Shown piece after piece: positions 13,595 through 22,176 of a DNA stretch of 42,295 nt. Numbering within the stretch: the first letter of the stretch is position 1; each line of letters opens with the position of its first letter. Source of the DNA: Candidatus Kappaea frigidicola (GTDB lineage Bacteria > Omnitrophota > Gorgyraeia > JAGLLT01); the NCBI GenBank assembly GCA_030765555.1, contig JAVCCI010000027.1, positions 1-42,295 on the forward strand, read 5' to 3'. Below the pieces are notes generated by a model. It was not told the DNA's origin. It saw only the letters and a program-made list of their open reading frames with translations, and searched no databases. The translations under genes were made by a program, and so were the position numbers.

Positions 13595-15506
13595 ATGTTG
13601 CTTAGTAATTTTACGCATCCTTCCCATGAAAATGTCTCAAATTTTGGGAAGAATTCTGGGTTATTTGGCCTGGTCTTTATCTGGTAAGCAAAAAAGAATT
13701 TCCTATAAAAATCTAAGGGCTGCTTTTTATAAGAAGAAGGATGTTGGTGTGCTGAAGAATGTTGTTTGGTCTATGTATCAACATCTAGGGTTATCTTTTG
13801 TGGAAATAGCGCGCTTCGCTGAATTAGACAAAACCTATCTTAATAAGCATATTAATATATCAGGCCTTGAATATGTAGAGCAAGAAAAGGATAAAGAAAA
13901 AGGTATAATATTTCTTACTGCTCATTTTGGAAATTGGGAGCTTTCCTCTCAAATCGTTAGTATCTTAGGATATCCTACTAAAGTTTTAGCCCGTCAGCAA
14001 AAAACAACTCTAATAGATGAAATATTAAACAAGTATAGAAGTCTTCATGGCTGCACAGTTGTAACTAAGGGTGCTAATCTAAAAAATGCCTTAAGAACGT
14101 TGCGCGATAAAGAGGATTTAGGTATGTTGGCAGATGAAGATGTGAAGAAGGACGGGCTTAATGTTAATTTTTTTGGTAGGACTGTTTCGGCTCCTCAGGG
14201 CCCCATGTCAATAGCTTACAGAACAAAAAGTCCTATTATCTTTAGTTTCTTAAAACGAATTAGTGGATTTAATCATGAGCTCATAATGCAACAAGCGTTT
14301 TACATTAAAGACGAAGATGATGTACAGAAGGGACTACAACTTTATTGTGATAGACTTGCTAGTTTGATTGAAGATTGCCCGGAGCAATGGCTTTGGCTGC
14401 AAAAGAGATGGCGTTCAAGCAGAGAACGTAATATTGTTGTTCTTAGTGATAATAAGGCTGGTCATTTGAATCAGAGCAAAGCTGTCGCTTTTTGGCTGAA
14501 AGAAGAGCTTAACAAAAAAGGATTAAAGGTTTCTTTGCCTTATCAGAGCGAAGAAGAGATAAAAATAGTAAAACCAAACTATCGATATAAATGGTGTCCA
14601 GTATTTTTGAATATAGTTTTGCTATCTAAGCTTTATAAGTTTTTTCCTGAAAAATTACTTAGTTATTGCCTTACAAAGAAAAGCTTTCAGGAGCTTAGTC
14701 AACTACCTGTTGATTATTTAATTTCTTGCGGGAATAGTCTTAGTGCTCTGAATGTAATTATTAAGTATATAAATCTATCTAAAAATATTATCATCATGAA
14801 GCCAACATTGCCCATTAGTAATTTTGATTTAGCTATCATTCCGGAGCATGATGAAACATCAAATGCAAATAATGTGGTTATTACACAAGCAACACCAAAT
14901 ATTATAGATCGTCAACTTAAAGTTGAGGGTGATAATAAGATAAAGAACAAACTTGATAAGCACAAGAAGACGTTGTCTTTATTTTTTGGTGGAGATGCTC
15001 AGTTTTTCAAATACCAAGATAATTATTTGCAGAATTTAATTTCGATACTAAAACAAACATGTAATGATGAAGATCTTAATCTTTTAATCACTACTTCGCG
15101 CAGGACTTCAAAGTCGAATGAGTTAATTTTCAAGCAAGAACTAGCTAATTATAATAAATGTAGATATCTTGTTATCGCAAACAAGGATAATCCAGTAGGT
15201 TCAGTAGTCTCAATGCTGGCTGCCAGCGATATCGCTTTAGTGACTTTTGATAGTGTTTCTATGATTAGTGAAGCTGCAAGCTCAAATAGTCATGTAGTTG
15301 TGGTTTTGCCCGATGCTTTGGATAAATTAAAAGGATTTACAAAGCATAAAAAATTAATTAATAATTTTGCTAATAAAGGATTTGTAAGCATAGCCGCAAT
15401 GGATGAAATAAAAAGAGTTATAAGAGATAAGCTTTATCAAAAAGAAAAAGCTAAGGTTTTAAATGAGGAGCTTCAAGTTAAAGAGGCCATGGGCAAGATA
15501 GTATGA
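13563..15506 (+). CDS. Lipid A acyltransferase (LpxL/HtrB family) fused to an ELM1-like domain
   Basis: A 647-residue two-domain protein. Residues 1-285 are an LpxL/LpxM-type acyltransferase: a membrane-proximal N-terminus, the catalytic 'HFGNWE' (His121, Glu126), 'LADEDVKKDG' and the closing 'PEQWLWLQKRW'. This part should add a secondary acyl chain to lipid A. Residues 290-640 resemble the ELM1 family (mitochondrial-fission ELM1, formerly DUF1022): 'VVLSDNKAGHLNQSKAVA' at the start, 'FFGGDAQFFKYQ', 'ITTSRRT' and a late 'VTFDSVSMISEAASS', a GT-B-like ending. Bacterial ELM1 proteins are usually separate and lie in LPS gene clusters, with unproven function. The gene overlaps lpxK, and its stop overlaps the next start (ATGA). 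Confidence 0.88.
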   Translation: MKNYLSYLIIKCCLVILRILPMKMSQILGRILGYLAWSLSGKQKRISYKNLRAAFYKKKDVGVLKNVVWSMYQHLGLSFVEIARFAELDKTYLNKHINISGLEYVEQEKDKEKGIIFLTAHFGNWELSSQIVSILGYPTKVLARQQKTTLIDEILNKYRSLHGCTVVTKGANLKNALRTLRDKEDLGMLADEDVKKDGLNVNFFGRTVSAPQGPMSIAYRTKSPIIFSFLKRISGFNHELIMQQAFYIKDEDDVQKGLQLYCDRLASLIEDCPEQWLWLQKRWRSSRERNIVVLSDNKAGHLNQSKAVAFWLKEELNKKGLKVSLPYQSEEEIKIVKPNYRYKWCPVFLNIVLLSKLYKFFPEKLLSYCLTKKSFQELSQLPVDYLISCGNSLSALNVIIKYINLSKNIIIMKPTLPISNFDLAIIPEHDETSNANNVVITQATPNIIDRQLKVEGDNKIKNKLDKHKKTLSLFFGGDAQFFKYQDNYLQNLISILKQTCNDEDLNLLITTSRRTSKSNELIFKQELANYNKCRYLVIANKDNPVGSVVSMLAASDIALVTFDSVSMISEAASSNSHVVVVLPDALDKLKGFTKHKKLINNFANKGFVSIAAMDEIKRVIRDKLYQKEKAKVLNEELQVKEAMGKIV

Positions 15507-17614
15507 ACATATTGCAAATATTACCAAATTTAAATACTGGTGGAGTTGAGACTGGAACAGTTGATTTAGCAAAGAAACTGATTTTGGCTAAACATAAGGC
15601 GGTAGTTGTTTCGGCTGGAGGTAAATTAGTTGATGAACTAATTTCTTCGGGTATTAGGCATTATACGTTAGCAGTGGATAGAAAATCTCCAATCAACATT
15701 ATTAAGATGTCCAGGCGTTTAGCTGAAATAATAAAAGTGGAAAAAATTGACATTGTTCATGCTAGAAGCCGAGTGCCAGCCTGGATAGCATACATTGCTT
15801 GCTATAAAACAGGATGCAAGTTTGTAACGACATGCCATGGATATTATAGTAATCATTTTTTTAGTCGTGTTATGGGTTGGGGTAGGGAAGTGATTGTGGC
15901 TAGTCATGTTATAGGTAGGCATATGATAGATGATTTTAATGTGTCCGATGAAAAGATAAAGTATATTCCGCGAGGTGTTGATTTAAATTTATTTACTTTT
16001 AATCCTAGTTATTTAAGGCAGAGAAGCCATTTTACAATTGCGATTATAGGGCGCTTGACTCCCATAAAAGGACATGCATATTTTTTAAAAGCAATTTCCA
16101 GGATTATTAGATCAATCCCGAAAGTTAAGGTTCTTATTGTTGGTGATCCTTCTCCTGGAAAGCAGGGCTATAAGTCGCAGTTACAACTTTTAATAAGACA
16201 ATTAGGTATTTCTAATTATGTAGAATTTCTTGGTCGGTGTAGTGATATTCCAGATTTGTTGGCTAATGTAGATGTAGTAGTGTTGCCCAGTATAGTTCCG
16301 GAAGCATTTGGCAGAGTAATTATTGAGGCTCAGGCGGTTGGTGTGCCGGTTATTGCTTCAAATATTGGCGGGATTTCAGAAGTTATAGATGATAAAGAAA
16401 CAGGTTTTTTGGTTCCGGCAAAAGATGTGGATGCGCTTTCTGAGGCAATGCTTAAATTGAGACAAGATAAGCAGCAAATTATTAGTGTTGTTCAAAAAGC
16501 TAGGGAAAAAATTGAAAAAGTCTATAGTTTAAAGCAAATGGCTGAAAAAACTATTGAAGTTTACGAGAAAACTCTAAAATCACTTAGAATTCTTGTTATA
16601 AAGTATAGTGCCCTAGGAGATATAATTTTAGCGATTCCCTCATTGAGAAGTTTGAAAAATAAATATCCTGATTCAAAGATATCTGTATTGGTTGATCTGC
16701 AATTTCAAGATATTCTAAAAAATTCTCCTTATGTGAATAATATTCTAGCTTACCATCTCAAGGAAGTATCAATTGTTTCTAAGGATTTCTGGCGCATAGC
16801 ATCTCACTTAAGAGATGAATCGTTTGATCTTGTAGTGGATTTGCAAAATAATTCAAAAAGTCATCTTCTTGGTTTTCTGAGTCTGTCTTCCAAGCGATAT
16901 GGGTATAAAAATAAAAAAATGGGCTTTTTAATAAATAATGGGATAAATGATAATAAAGCTAAAATTGACCCTGTAAGTCATCAGGCAAAAGTTCTTCATC
17001 TTTTAGGAGTGGATATCCTTGATAAAACACTTGAGCTTTCACCGGGAAAAGAAGAAAAAGAAAGTATAGATAAATTTCTAAATAAAGAGTGGGTGGCGGG
17101 CAGACAGTTGCTTTTCGGATTTAATATAAGTGCTAGTCATAGGTGGCAGACAAAAAGATGGCCCATAGAGAAATATGCTAAATTAGGTGATATAATATGT
17201 AAGAGACATAATGCTCGCATTTTGATTACAGGCACTAAAGATGATCTTGAGTTATCTAATAAGTTTAAGAAGTTATCAAAGACGAAACCAATTGTAGCCT
17301 GTGGGAAAACTCAACTTTTGGAATTAGCTGCTTTAATAGGTCGGTGCAAGGTTTTAGTGACGTCTGATTCGGCCCCCATGCATATTGCGGCGGCCATGCA
17401 TGTTCCTTTTGTTGCAATATTTGGCCCTACGGATCCTAAGCGCCACATGCCTGCTAACGATAATTGTGCTGTTATCTACAAAAAATTGTCTTGTAGCCCA
17501 TGCTATAAGCCTGTATGTAGTTCTAATAGGTGTCTTAAAACTGTTACAGTAGAAGAAGTAGCTAAAGCTATAGAGGAATTAATTAAAAAAAATGAAAGTA
17601 TTAATTGTAACTAG
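15503..17614 (+). CDS. GT4-GT9 fused glycosyltransferase (LPS core)
   Basis: A 703-residue fusion. Residues 1-358 are a GT4 retaining glycosyltransferase: 'LPNLNTGGVETGTVDLA', 'TTCHGYYS', 'GRLTPIKGH', and the C-domain E-x7-E in 'EAFGRVIIEAQAVGVPV' (Glu267/Glu275). Residues 360-703 are a GT9 ADP-heptose transferase: 'VIKYSALGDIILAIPSLRSL', 'RWPIEKYAKLG', 'SDSAPMHIAAAMHVPFVAIF-GPTDP', and a terminal cysteine cluster 'CSPCYKPVC...RC'. One polypeptide may add two successive core sugars. It overlaps its neighbours on both sides (4 and 23 bases), so it is part of a tightly coupled operon. Donor and acceptor sugars cannot be told from the sequence. Confidence 0.9.
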   Translation: MNILQILPNLNTGGVETGTVDLAKKLILAKHKAVVVSAGGKLVDELISSGIRHYTLAVDRKSPINIIKMSRRLAEIIKVEKIDIVHARSRVPAWIAYIACYKTGCKFVTTCHGYYSNHFFSRVMGWGREVIVASHVIGRHMIDDFNVSDEKIKYIPRGVDLNLFTFNPSYLRQRSHFTIAIIGRLTPIKGHAYFLKAISRIIRSIPKVKVLIVGDPSPGKQGYKSQLQLLIRQLGISNYVEFLGRCSDIPDLLANVDVVVLPSIVPEAFGRVIIEAQAVGVPVIASNIGGISEVIDDKETGFLVPAKDVDALSEAMLKLRQDKQQIISVVQKAREKIEKVYSLKQMAEKTIEVYEKTLKSLRILVIKYSALGDIILAIPSLRSLKNKYPDSKISVLVDLQFQDILKNSPYVNNILAYHLKEVSIVSKDFWRIASHLRDESFDLVVDLQNNSKSHLLGFLSLSSKRYGYKNKKMGFLINNGINDNKAKIDPVSHQAKVLHLLGVDILDKTLELSPGKEEKESIDKFLNKEWVAGRQLLFGFNISASHRWQTKRWPIEKYAKLGDIICKRHNARILITGTKDDLELSNKFKKLSKTKPIVACGKTQLLELAALIGRCKVLVTSDSAPMHIAAAMHVPFVAIFGPTDPKRHMPANDNCAVIYKKLSCSPCYKPVCSSNRCLKTVTVEEVAKAIEELIKKNESINCN

Positions 17615-18692
17615 CCATTTAAATTTTGGAGGAATAAGTTCTTACAGTGTTTCTTTAGCCAGAAAACTTAAGGAAAAAGGGCACGATGTTTTCATTGCTT
17701 CTTCAGGAGGAGACATGGTAAAAGAGCTTGAAGGAGATAAAATAAAACATATAAGAGTAGCTCTTAATACAAAATCTGAACTTAATCCTAAAATTATTTT
17801 ATGTAGCATTAAGATTGCTCTTTTTTTGAAATCAAAAAAAATTGATATAATGCACGCTCAAACCAGGGTGGCGCAAGTAAGTTGTTGTTTAGCTTCTTTG
17901 TTTACGCAAATACCGTATATAACAACATGTCACGGTTTTTTTAAGCCAAAATTTACAAGGAAACTTTTCAAATTTTGGGGAGCTAAAGTTATCGCAATTA
18001 GTGAAGCCGTTAGAGCACACATGGTTACTGATTTAAAAGTTTCCAAAAGTAAAATAGTTATGATTCATAATGGCGTTGATATAGCTAATTTTAAAAGAAA
18101 TTACAATAATAGTGAAAAAGAGAGCATTAGAAAAGAATTTAAAGTTTCAAATGCTCCAGTTGTAGGCATTATAGCTCGCTTGTCTTCGGTGAAGGGTCAT
18201 ACGTATTTGATAGAGGCTGCTAAATTAATATTGAACAAAAAGAAGGATATACAATTTTTGATTATAGGTGATGGTCCAGAGGAAGAAAGACTAAAAAAAC
18301 TTGCAAAAACACTCAAGATAGAAAAAAACATTATTTTTCATAAATCAGTTTTAGATACTGCTCGACCCCTTGCAATTATGGATATATTTGTTATGCCTTC
18401 AATTTCTGAGGGATTGGGTCTGGCTATATTAGAAGCTATGGCTAGTGGGCTTGCGATTGTGGCAAGTAATGTTGGAGGTATATATAGTTTGATTTCAGAG
18501 GGCAACAATGGTTATCTAGTAACTCCAAAAAATCCAGAGGCTTTAGATGAAGCAATATTAAAAGTAATCATGAATAATAAGCTATCTGAAAGCATGGGTC
18601 AACTAAGTCAAAAAATATGTGAGAATAATTTTTCACTAAGTGTTTTTGCAGACCAGGTTGAGAATGTGTATGGTCAGGTGCTTGAAAGCTAA
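17592..18692 (+). CDS. GT4-family glycosyltransferase
   Basis: A 366-residue GT-B fold, retaining glycosyltransferase. The N-domain starts 'VTSHLNFGGISSYSVSLA' and has 'TTCHGFFKPK'. The C-domain has 'GIIARLSSVKGHTYLIEA', 'IIGDGPEEERL' and 'EGLGLAILEAMASGLAIVAS' with the E-x7-E nucleotide-sugar site. It is clearly a paralogue of the GT4 half of the preceding fusion (same HGxF/Y block and same start). It overlaps the preceding gene by 23 bases and has little ribosome site, so coupling is likely. It is probably an LPS-core or O-chain enzyme; the sugar is unknown. Confidence 0.9.
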   Translation: MKVLIVTSHLNFGGISSYSVSLARKLKEKGHDVFIASSGGDMVKELEGDKIKHIRVALNTKSELNPKIILCSIKIALFLKSKKIDIMHAQTRVAQVSCCLASLFTQIPYITTCHGFFKPKFTRKLFKFWGAKVIAISEAVRAHMVTDLKVSKSKIVMIHNGVDIANFKRNYNNSEKESIRKEFKVSNAPVVGIIARLSSVKGHTYLIEAAKLILNKKKDIQFLIIGDGPEEERLKKLAKTLKIEKNIIFHKSVLDTARPLAIMDIFVMPSISEGLGLAILEAMASGLAIVASNVGGIYSLISEGNNGYLVTPKNPEALDEAILKVIMNNKLSESMGQLSQKICENNFSLSVFADQVENVYGQVLES

Positions 18693-18729
18693 AGTAACAA
18701 AATGCTGGCAGGTAGTCTCATTATAAAAT

Positions 18730-19773
18730 ATGAAGAAGATGAATAATTTTAAAAGAATATTAATAGTTGAAGTTAATTGGCTGGGGGATGTTTTATTTTC
18801 AACAGTAGCCATTAAAGCTATCAAGGAAAAACATCCGGATTGTTTTTTGGCATGTATGGTTGTCAAGCGTTGTGCTCAAGTATTAGAAAATAATCCTTCG
18901 GTAGATGAAGTAATAGTATTTGATGAAAAAAGTTCACATAAGTCTTCATTTTCTAAGATAAAATTTATGTTTTCTTTAAGAGAGAGAAAATTTGATGCAG
19001 TTTTTTTATTTCACCGGTCATTTACAAGAGCTCTAATTTGTTATCTGGCTGGTATAAAAAGGCGCATTGGTTATTATAGGAAGAAAACTGCTTTTTTACT
19101 GACTGATAAAATTGAAATGCCTGATAATGGTTTGCATCGAGCTGAATATTACATTAGCCTAATAGATAAGGTTGGCATAGAAGCTAAAGATAAAAATTAT
19201 GAGTTTTTTACTACTTCACAAGCTGAACAAGAAGTTGTTAAGTTATTAGCCAAGGATCATATTACAAAGGAAGATAATTATATCGTAATTAATCCGGGAG
19301 GAAACTGGGATCCTAAAAGGTGGCCTGCCGAAAATTATGCCCGGCTAGCTGATAAAATGATGCAGGAATTAAAGTATAAGATAGTTATTTCTGGAGCTAA
19401 AAAGGATATTGTTTTATCTCAAGAAATCAGTTCAGAAATTAAAAATGAAGTGGTAGTTTTAGCCGGAAAAACAGACCTAAATGAATTAGGGGCTCTTTTG
19501 AAGAGGGCAAGTGTTGTGATTTCAGCTGATTCAGGCCCTATGCATTTGGCATCTGCACTAGGAACACCGGTTGTAGCTATTTTCGGTCCAACTAGTCCCC
19601 AAGTTACAGGTCCTTATAATAAAAAGGCGCAGCATATTATTCTTCGAAAAGACGTCGGGTGTTTAGTTCCTTGTTATGAAGTTGATTGTCCGGATAATAA
19701 ATGTATGAAAGCTGTGACTGTAGATGAGGTTTTTGATGCAGTTAAAAAAACATTAAATTATGATAAAAAATAA
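18730..19773 (+). CDS. GT9 glycosyltransferase, lipopolysaccharide heptosyltransferase II type
   Basis: A 347-residue protein closest in pattern to WaaF/RfaF. It begins 'ILIVEVNWLGDVLFSTVAIK' (the WaaF N-W-L-G-D block), with 'NPGGNWDPKRWPAENYARLA' and 'ISADSGPMHLASALGTPVVA' followed by FGPTSP. It ends with the cysteine cluster 'GCLVPCYEVDCPDNKCMKAV', as in many RfaF-like sequences. It should transfer heptose from ADP-heptose to the inner core. ATG 18730 and 18739 are both possible starts; neither has a strong ribosome site. The end overlaps the next gene by 14 bases. The hldE1 kinase at 23280 supports heptose supply. Confidence 0.9.
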   Translation: MKKMNNFKRILIVEVNWLGDVLFSTVAIKAIKEKHPDCFLACMVVKRCAQVLENNPSVDEVIVFDEKSSHKSSFSKIKFMFSLRERKFDAVFLFHRSFTRALICYLAGIKRRIGYYRKKTAFLLTDKIEMPDNGLHRAEYYISLIDKVGIEAKDKNYEFFTTSQAEQEVVKLLAKDHITKEDNYIVINPGGNWDPKRWPAENYARLADKMMQELKYKIVISGAKKDIVLSQEISSEIKNEVVVLAGKTDLNELGALLKRASVVISADSGPMHLASALGTPVVAIFGPTSPQVTGPYNKKAQHIILRKDVGCLVPCYEVDCPDNKCMKAVTVDEVFDAVKKTLNYDKK

Positions 19774-20737
19774 AGATAAAATTAATTCTGCGCTTTTAAT
19801 TTCTCTAAGTAATATTGGGGATGCTATTTTGACGACTCCTGTTTTAGGAATTATGCTAAAGCAATTACCAATGGCCAAAATTGATGTTTTGGCTTCTCCC
19901 AGAACTGTTGAGTTGTTTAATAATAATACTCATCTGAGAGAAGTAATCGTTTATAATAAGCATGATTCAATAAGAGGAAAGATAGCATTTATTAAAAAAC
20001 TAAGACTTAAGCATTATGATTTAGTGATTGATTTAAAGAATAGTGCTTTTCCATTCCTGATAGGAGCTTATTACAGAACGCCACTTTTTTTTAAAACTAA
20101 AGAAAATATTTCTATGAAGGAAAAACATCTTCAAAAAATTAAAACTTTGGGTTTTGAAACTCAAGGAGCTGATTTTTTAATAAAAATAGATAAGGAAAGC
20201 GAAATATTTGTTGAAAAAGTATTTTCTGAGGCAAAAGCTAAAAAGAGAATAGTGGCAATTTCAGTTGGTGCTCGTAGTCATATAAAAAGATGGCCCCTAA
20301 ATAACTTTATTGAAGTTTGCAAAAAATTACAGGATAAATATGAAGCCTGCATAGTTTTTTTAGGGGATGACGCTGATGTGAGCTTGGTTGAAGAAGTAAC
20401 TGCTGAAATAGGCGATAGTTATCTTAATCTAGCTGGGAAAACTAATCTTATTCAATTAGCTGCTATTTTAAAACATTGTAATATCTTAATCTGTAATGAT
20501 AGCGCTATAATGCACATGGCGAGCGCTGTAAATAAACCAGTAATAGCTCTTTTTGGTCCCACTGATAGTAAGAAATACGGCCCTGAAAGTGAAAATAGTA
20601 TCGTAATTTATAAAAAGATTAAATGCTCTCCTTGTCAGAAAGCTCAATGTATTTTTAATCATGAATGTTTAAAACTAATTACACCGCAAGAAGTTTTAAG
20701 TAAAATAGAAATATTAATTGATAAATTGAATATTTAG
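19760..20737 (+). CDS. GT9-family glycosyltransferase
   Basis: A 325-residue GT9 protein: 'LISLSNIGDAILTTPVLGIM' at the N-terminus, 'VGARSHIKRWPLNNFIEVC' mid-chain, and 'ICNDSAIMHMASAVNKPVIA' with FGPTDSKKYGP. It closes with the cysteine cluster 'CSPCQKAQCIFNHECLK'. The family transfers ADP-heptose or related sugars to the LPS core. The start overlaps the previous gene by 14 bases. It is the last gene before a 395-base repeat-filled spacer. Its exact step in core synthesis cannot be read from the sequence. Confidence 0.88.
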   Translation: MIKNKDKINSALLISLSNIGDAILTTPVLGIMLKQLPMAKIDVLASPRTVELFNNNTHLREVIVYNKHDSIRGKIAFIKKLRLKHYDLVIDLKNSAFPFLIGAYYRTPLFFKTKENISMKEKHLQKIKTLGFETQGADFLIKIDKESEIFVEKVFSEAKAKKRIVAISVGARSHIKRWPLNNFIEVCKKLQDKYEACIVFLGDDADVSLVEEVTAEIGDSYLNLAGKTNLIQLAAILKHCNILICNDSAIMHMASAVNKPVIALFGPTDSKKYGPESENSIVIYKKIKCSPCQKAQCIFNHECLKLITPQEVLSKIEILIDKLNI

Positions 20738-20755
20738 AATAGCAAGGAGAATAAT

Positions 20756-20836
20756 ATGCCTCTCTGGTTTATATTATTAGGTTTAACTATAATATTTTGC
20801 AGAACAAGCAAGAGACAAAACAGGATTAAGGATTAA
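20756..20836 (+). CDS. Short membrane-peptide ORF cut off by a repeat
   Basis: AAGGAG at 20744-20749 is placed 6 bases before ATG 20756, followed by 15 mostly hydrophobic residues (MPLWFILLGLTIIFC) and then 11 basic residues and a stop read from the dispersed repeat. The good ribosome site and the membrane-like start suggest either a tiny membrane protein or, more likely, the surviving start of a gene interrupted by the repeat. I do not recognise the protein. Confidence 0.35.
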   Translation: MPLWFILLGLTIIFCRTSKRQNRIKD

Positions 20837-21126
20837 GAATTAAGGATTAAGTTAGAAGCAAGAAATAGCAAAGAGCTAATAGCAAATAGCGTATAGCGTA
20901 TAAAAAACAATAACCAAGACACAAGAGACAAGAAACAAATAATAACCAATGACCAAATTCAAATAACCAAACAAAAAGCAAAAGCAAAAAAAAGAACAAA
21001 AAACAAAAAGATAAGAGTTGCGGTTTGATTATTGGATATTGGAACTTAAATATTGTTTGTAACTTGTAACTTGTATCTTGTATCTTGTTTCTTAATTTTT
21101 AGAGTGAGCGAACGCGAATGTCTTGA
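20818..21126. repeat. Dispersed intergenic repeat region between GT9 genes
   Basis: No other gene is visible. From left to right: tandem AGGATTAAG units (the same 'AATTAAGGATTAAGTTAGAA' as at about 3846), AAATAGC-type words, 'ATAAAAAACAATAACCAAGA', and low-complexity tracts of ACAAG and ATAACCAA words. Then come the mirror-type tract 'CTTGTAACTTGTATCTTG' and the right end TTAGAGTGAGCGAACGCGAATGTCTT. The next gene starts 6 bases after it. Confidence 0.8.
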
Positions 21127-21132
21127 GATTAT

Positions 21133-22176
21133 ATGGAAAAATATAAAAAAATATTAATTGTAAGGACAGATAGAATTGGAGATGTGGTTTTATCCACTCC
21201 TGTCATAGAATCTATAAGAGCGGCATATCCACAGGCTTGGTTGGCTTTTATGATTAGGCCTTACGCTGCTGATATCCTTGCAGATAACCCTTGTTTGAAT
21301 GAAGTTATTATATACGATAAGCACCATAAGCATAAAAGTTGGTATGCCAGTTTCAAATTTGCCCAAGAACTAAAGTGTATGCATTTCGATGTGGCTATTA
21401 TTCTTCATCCGAGCAATAGAGTTCATATAATAACCTATCTTGCTGGAATTCCTCAAAGAATTGGGTATGACAAAAATTTTGGTTTTCTTCTGACGGAAAA
21501 AATAAAAGATGAAAAATTTAGAGGTTTAAAGCATGAAGTTGAATACAATTTTGATTTATTAAAAATTTTAGGTATTAATAGTGAATCTAAAAAAACACAT
21601 ATAGAAGTATCAAAACGAGATACTGATGTGGTTAAGAATCTTCTTTTGAATAAAGGCATTGAAGAAAATGATAAGTTTATTGTAATGCATCCGGCGGCCA
21701 GCTGTTCTTCGAAGATATGGCTAAAGGAAAATTTTATAAAGGTAGCCAAACAATTGTTAAAGGATATAAAAACCAAAATAGTGCTTATCTGTTCGGATGA
21801 GCACCTAAACATTTGTCAGGAAATTTACAAAGAACTTCCTTCCCAAGCGGTGATTATTATTAATGATTTGGAACTTAAGCAACTTGCTGCTTTATTTAAA
21901 AAAGCGGAATTGCTGATCTCAAACGACTCAGGTCCAGTGCATATAGCCGTTGCTGTTGGTTGTCCTGTGGTTGATATTTTTGGCAGAAGCCAGCCAGGTT
22001 TAAGCCCTAAACGCTGGGGGCCCCTTGATGAGAAGAGTATTGTTTTGCATAAACCAGAAAATTGTCACCCCTGTTTAGCTCATAATTGTAAGCGCAATTA
22101 TAAATGTCTTAAAAATATAGAAGTAAAGGACGTAGTAAATGCGGCAGAAAAATTATTCAAAAATATTAGTAATTAA
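21133..22176 (+). CDS. GT9-family glycosyltransferase
   Basis: A 347-residue GT9 protein beginning 'ILIVRTDRIGDVVLSTPVIE', the classical GT9 N-terminal block. 'FIVMHPAASCSSKIWLKENF' replaces the usual PG-x-W-x-x-KRW region. The C-domain has 'LISNDSGPVHIAVAVGCPVV' then 'DIFGRSQPGLSPKRWGPLD', which differs from the FGPT loop of its neighbours and may mean a different donor or acceptor. The ending has the cysteine cluster 'CHPCLAHNCKRNYKCLK'. No ribosome site is seen; the start is just downstream of a repeat end. Its last 38 bases overlap the next gene. Confidence 0.88.
   Translation: MEKYKKILIVRTDRIGDVVLSTPVIESIRAAYPQAWLAFMIRPYAADILADNPCLNEVIIYDKHHKHKSWYASFKFAQELKCMHFDVAIILHPSNRVHIITYLAGIPQRIGYDKNFGFLLTEKIKDEKFRGLKHEVEYNFDLLKILGINSESKKTHIEVSKRDTDVVKNLLLNKGIEENDKFIVMHPAASCSSKIWLKENFIKVAKQLLKDIKTKIVLICSDEHLNICQEIYKELPSQAVIIINDLELKQLAALFKKAELLISNDSGPVHIAVAVGCPVVDIFGRSQPGLSPKRWGPLDEKSIVLHKPENCHPCLAHNCKRNYKCLKNIEVKDVVNAAEKLFKNISN

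Noticed and set aside
21453..21812. Long minus-strand ORF (119 codons) inside a GT9 gene
   Set aside because: It is a shadow of the well-supported plus-strand glycosyltransferase; it has no ribosome site or recognisable motif.
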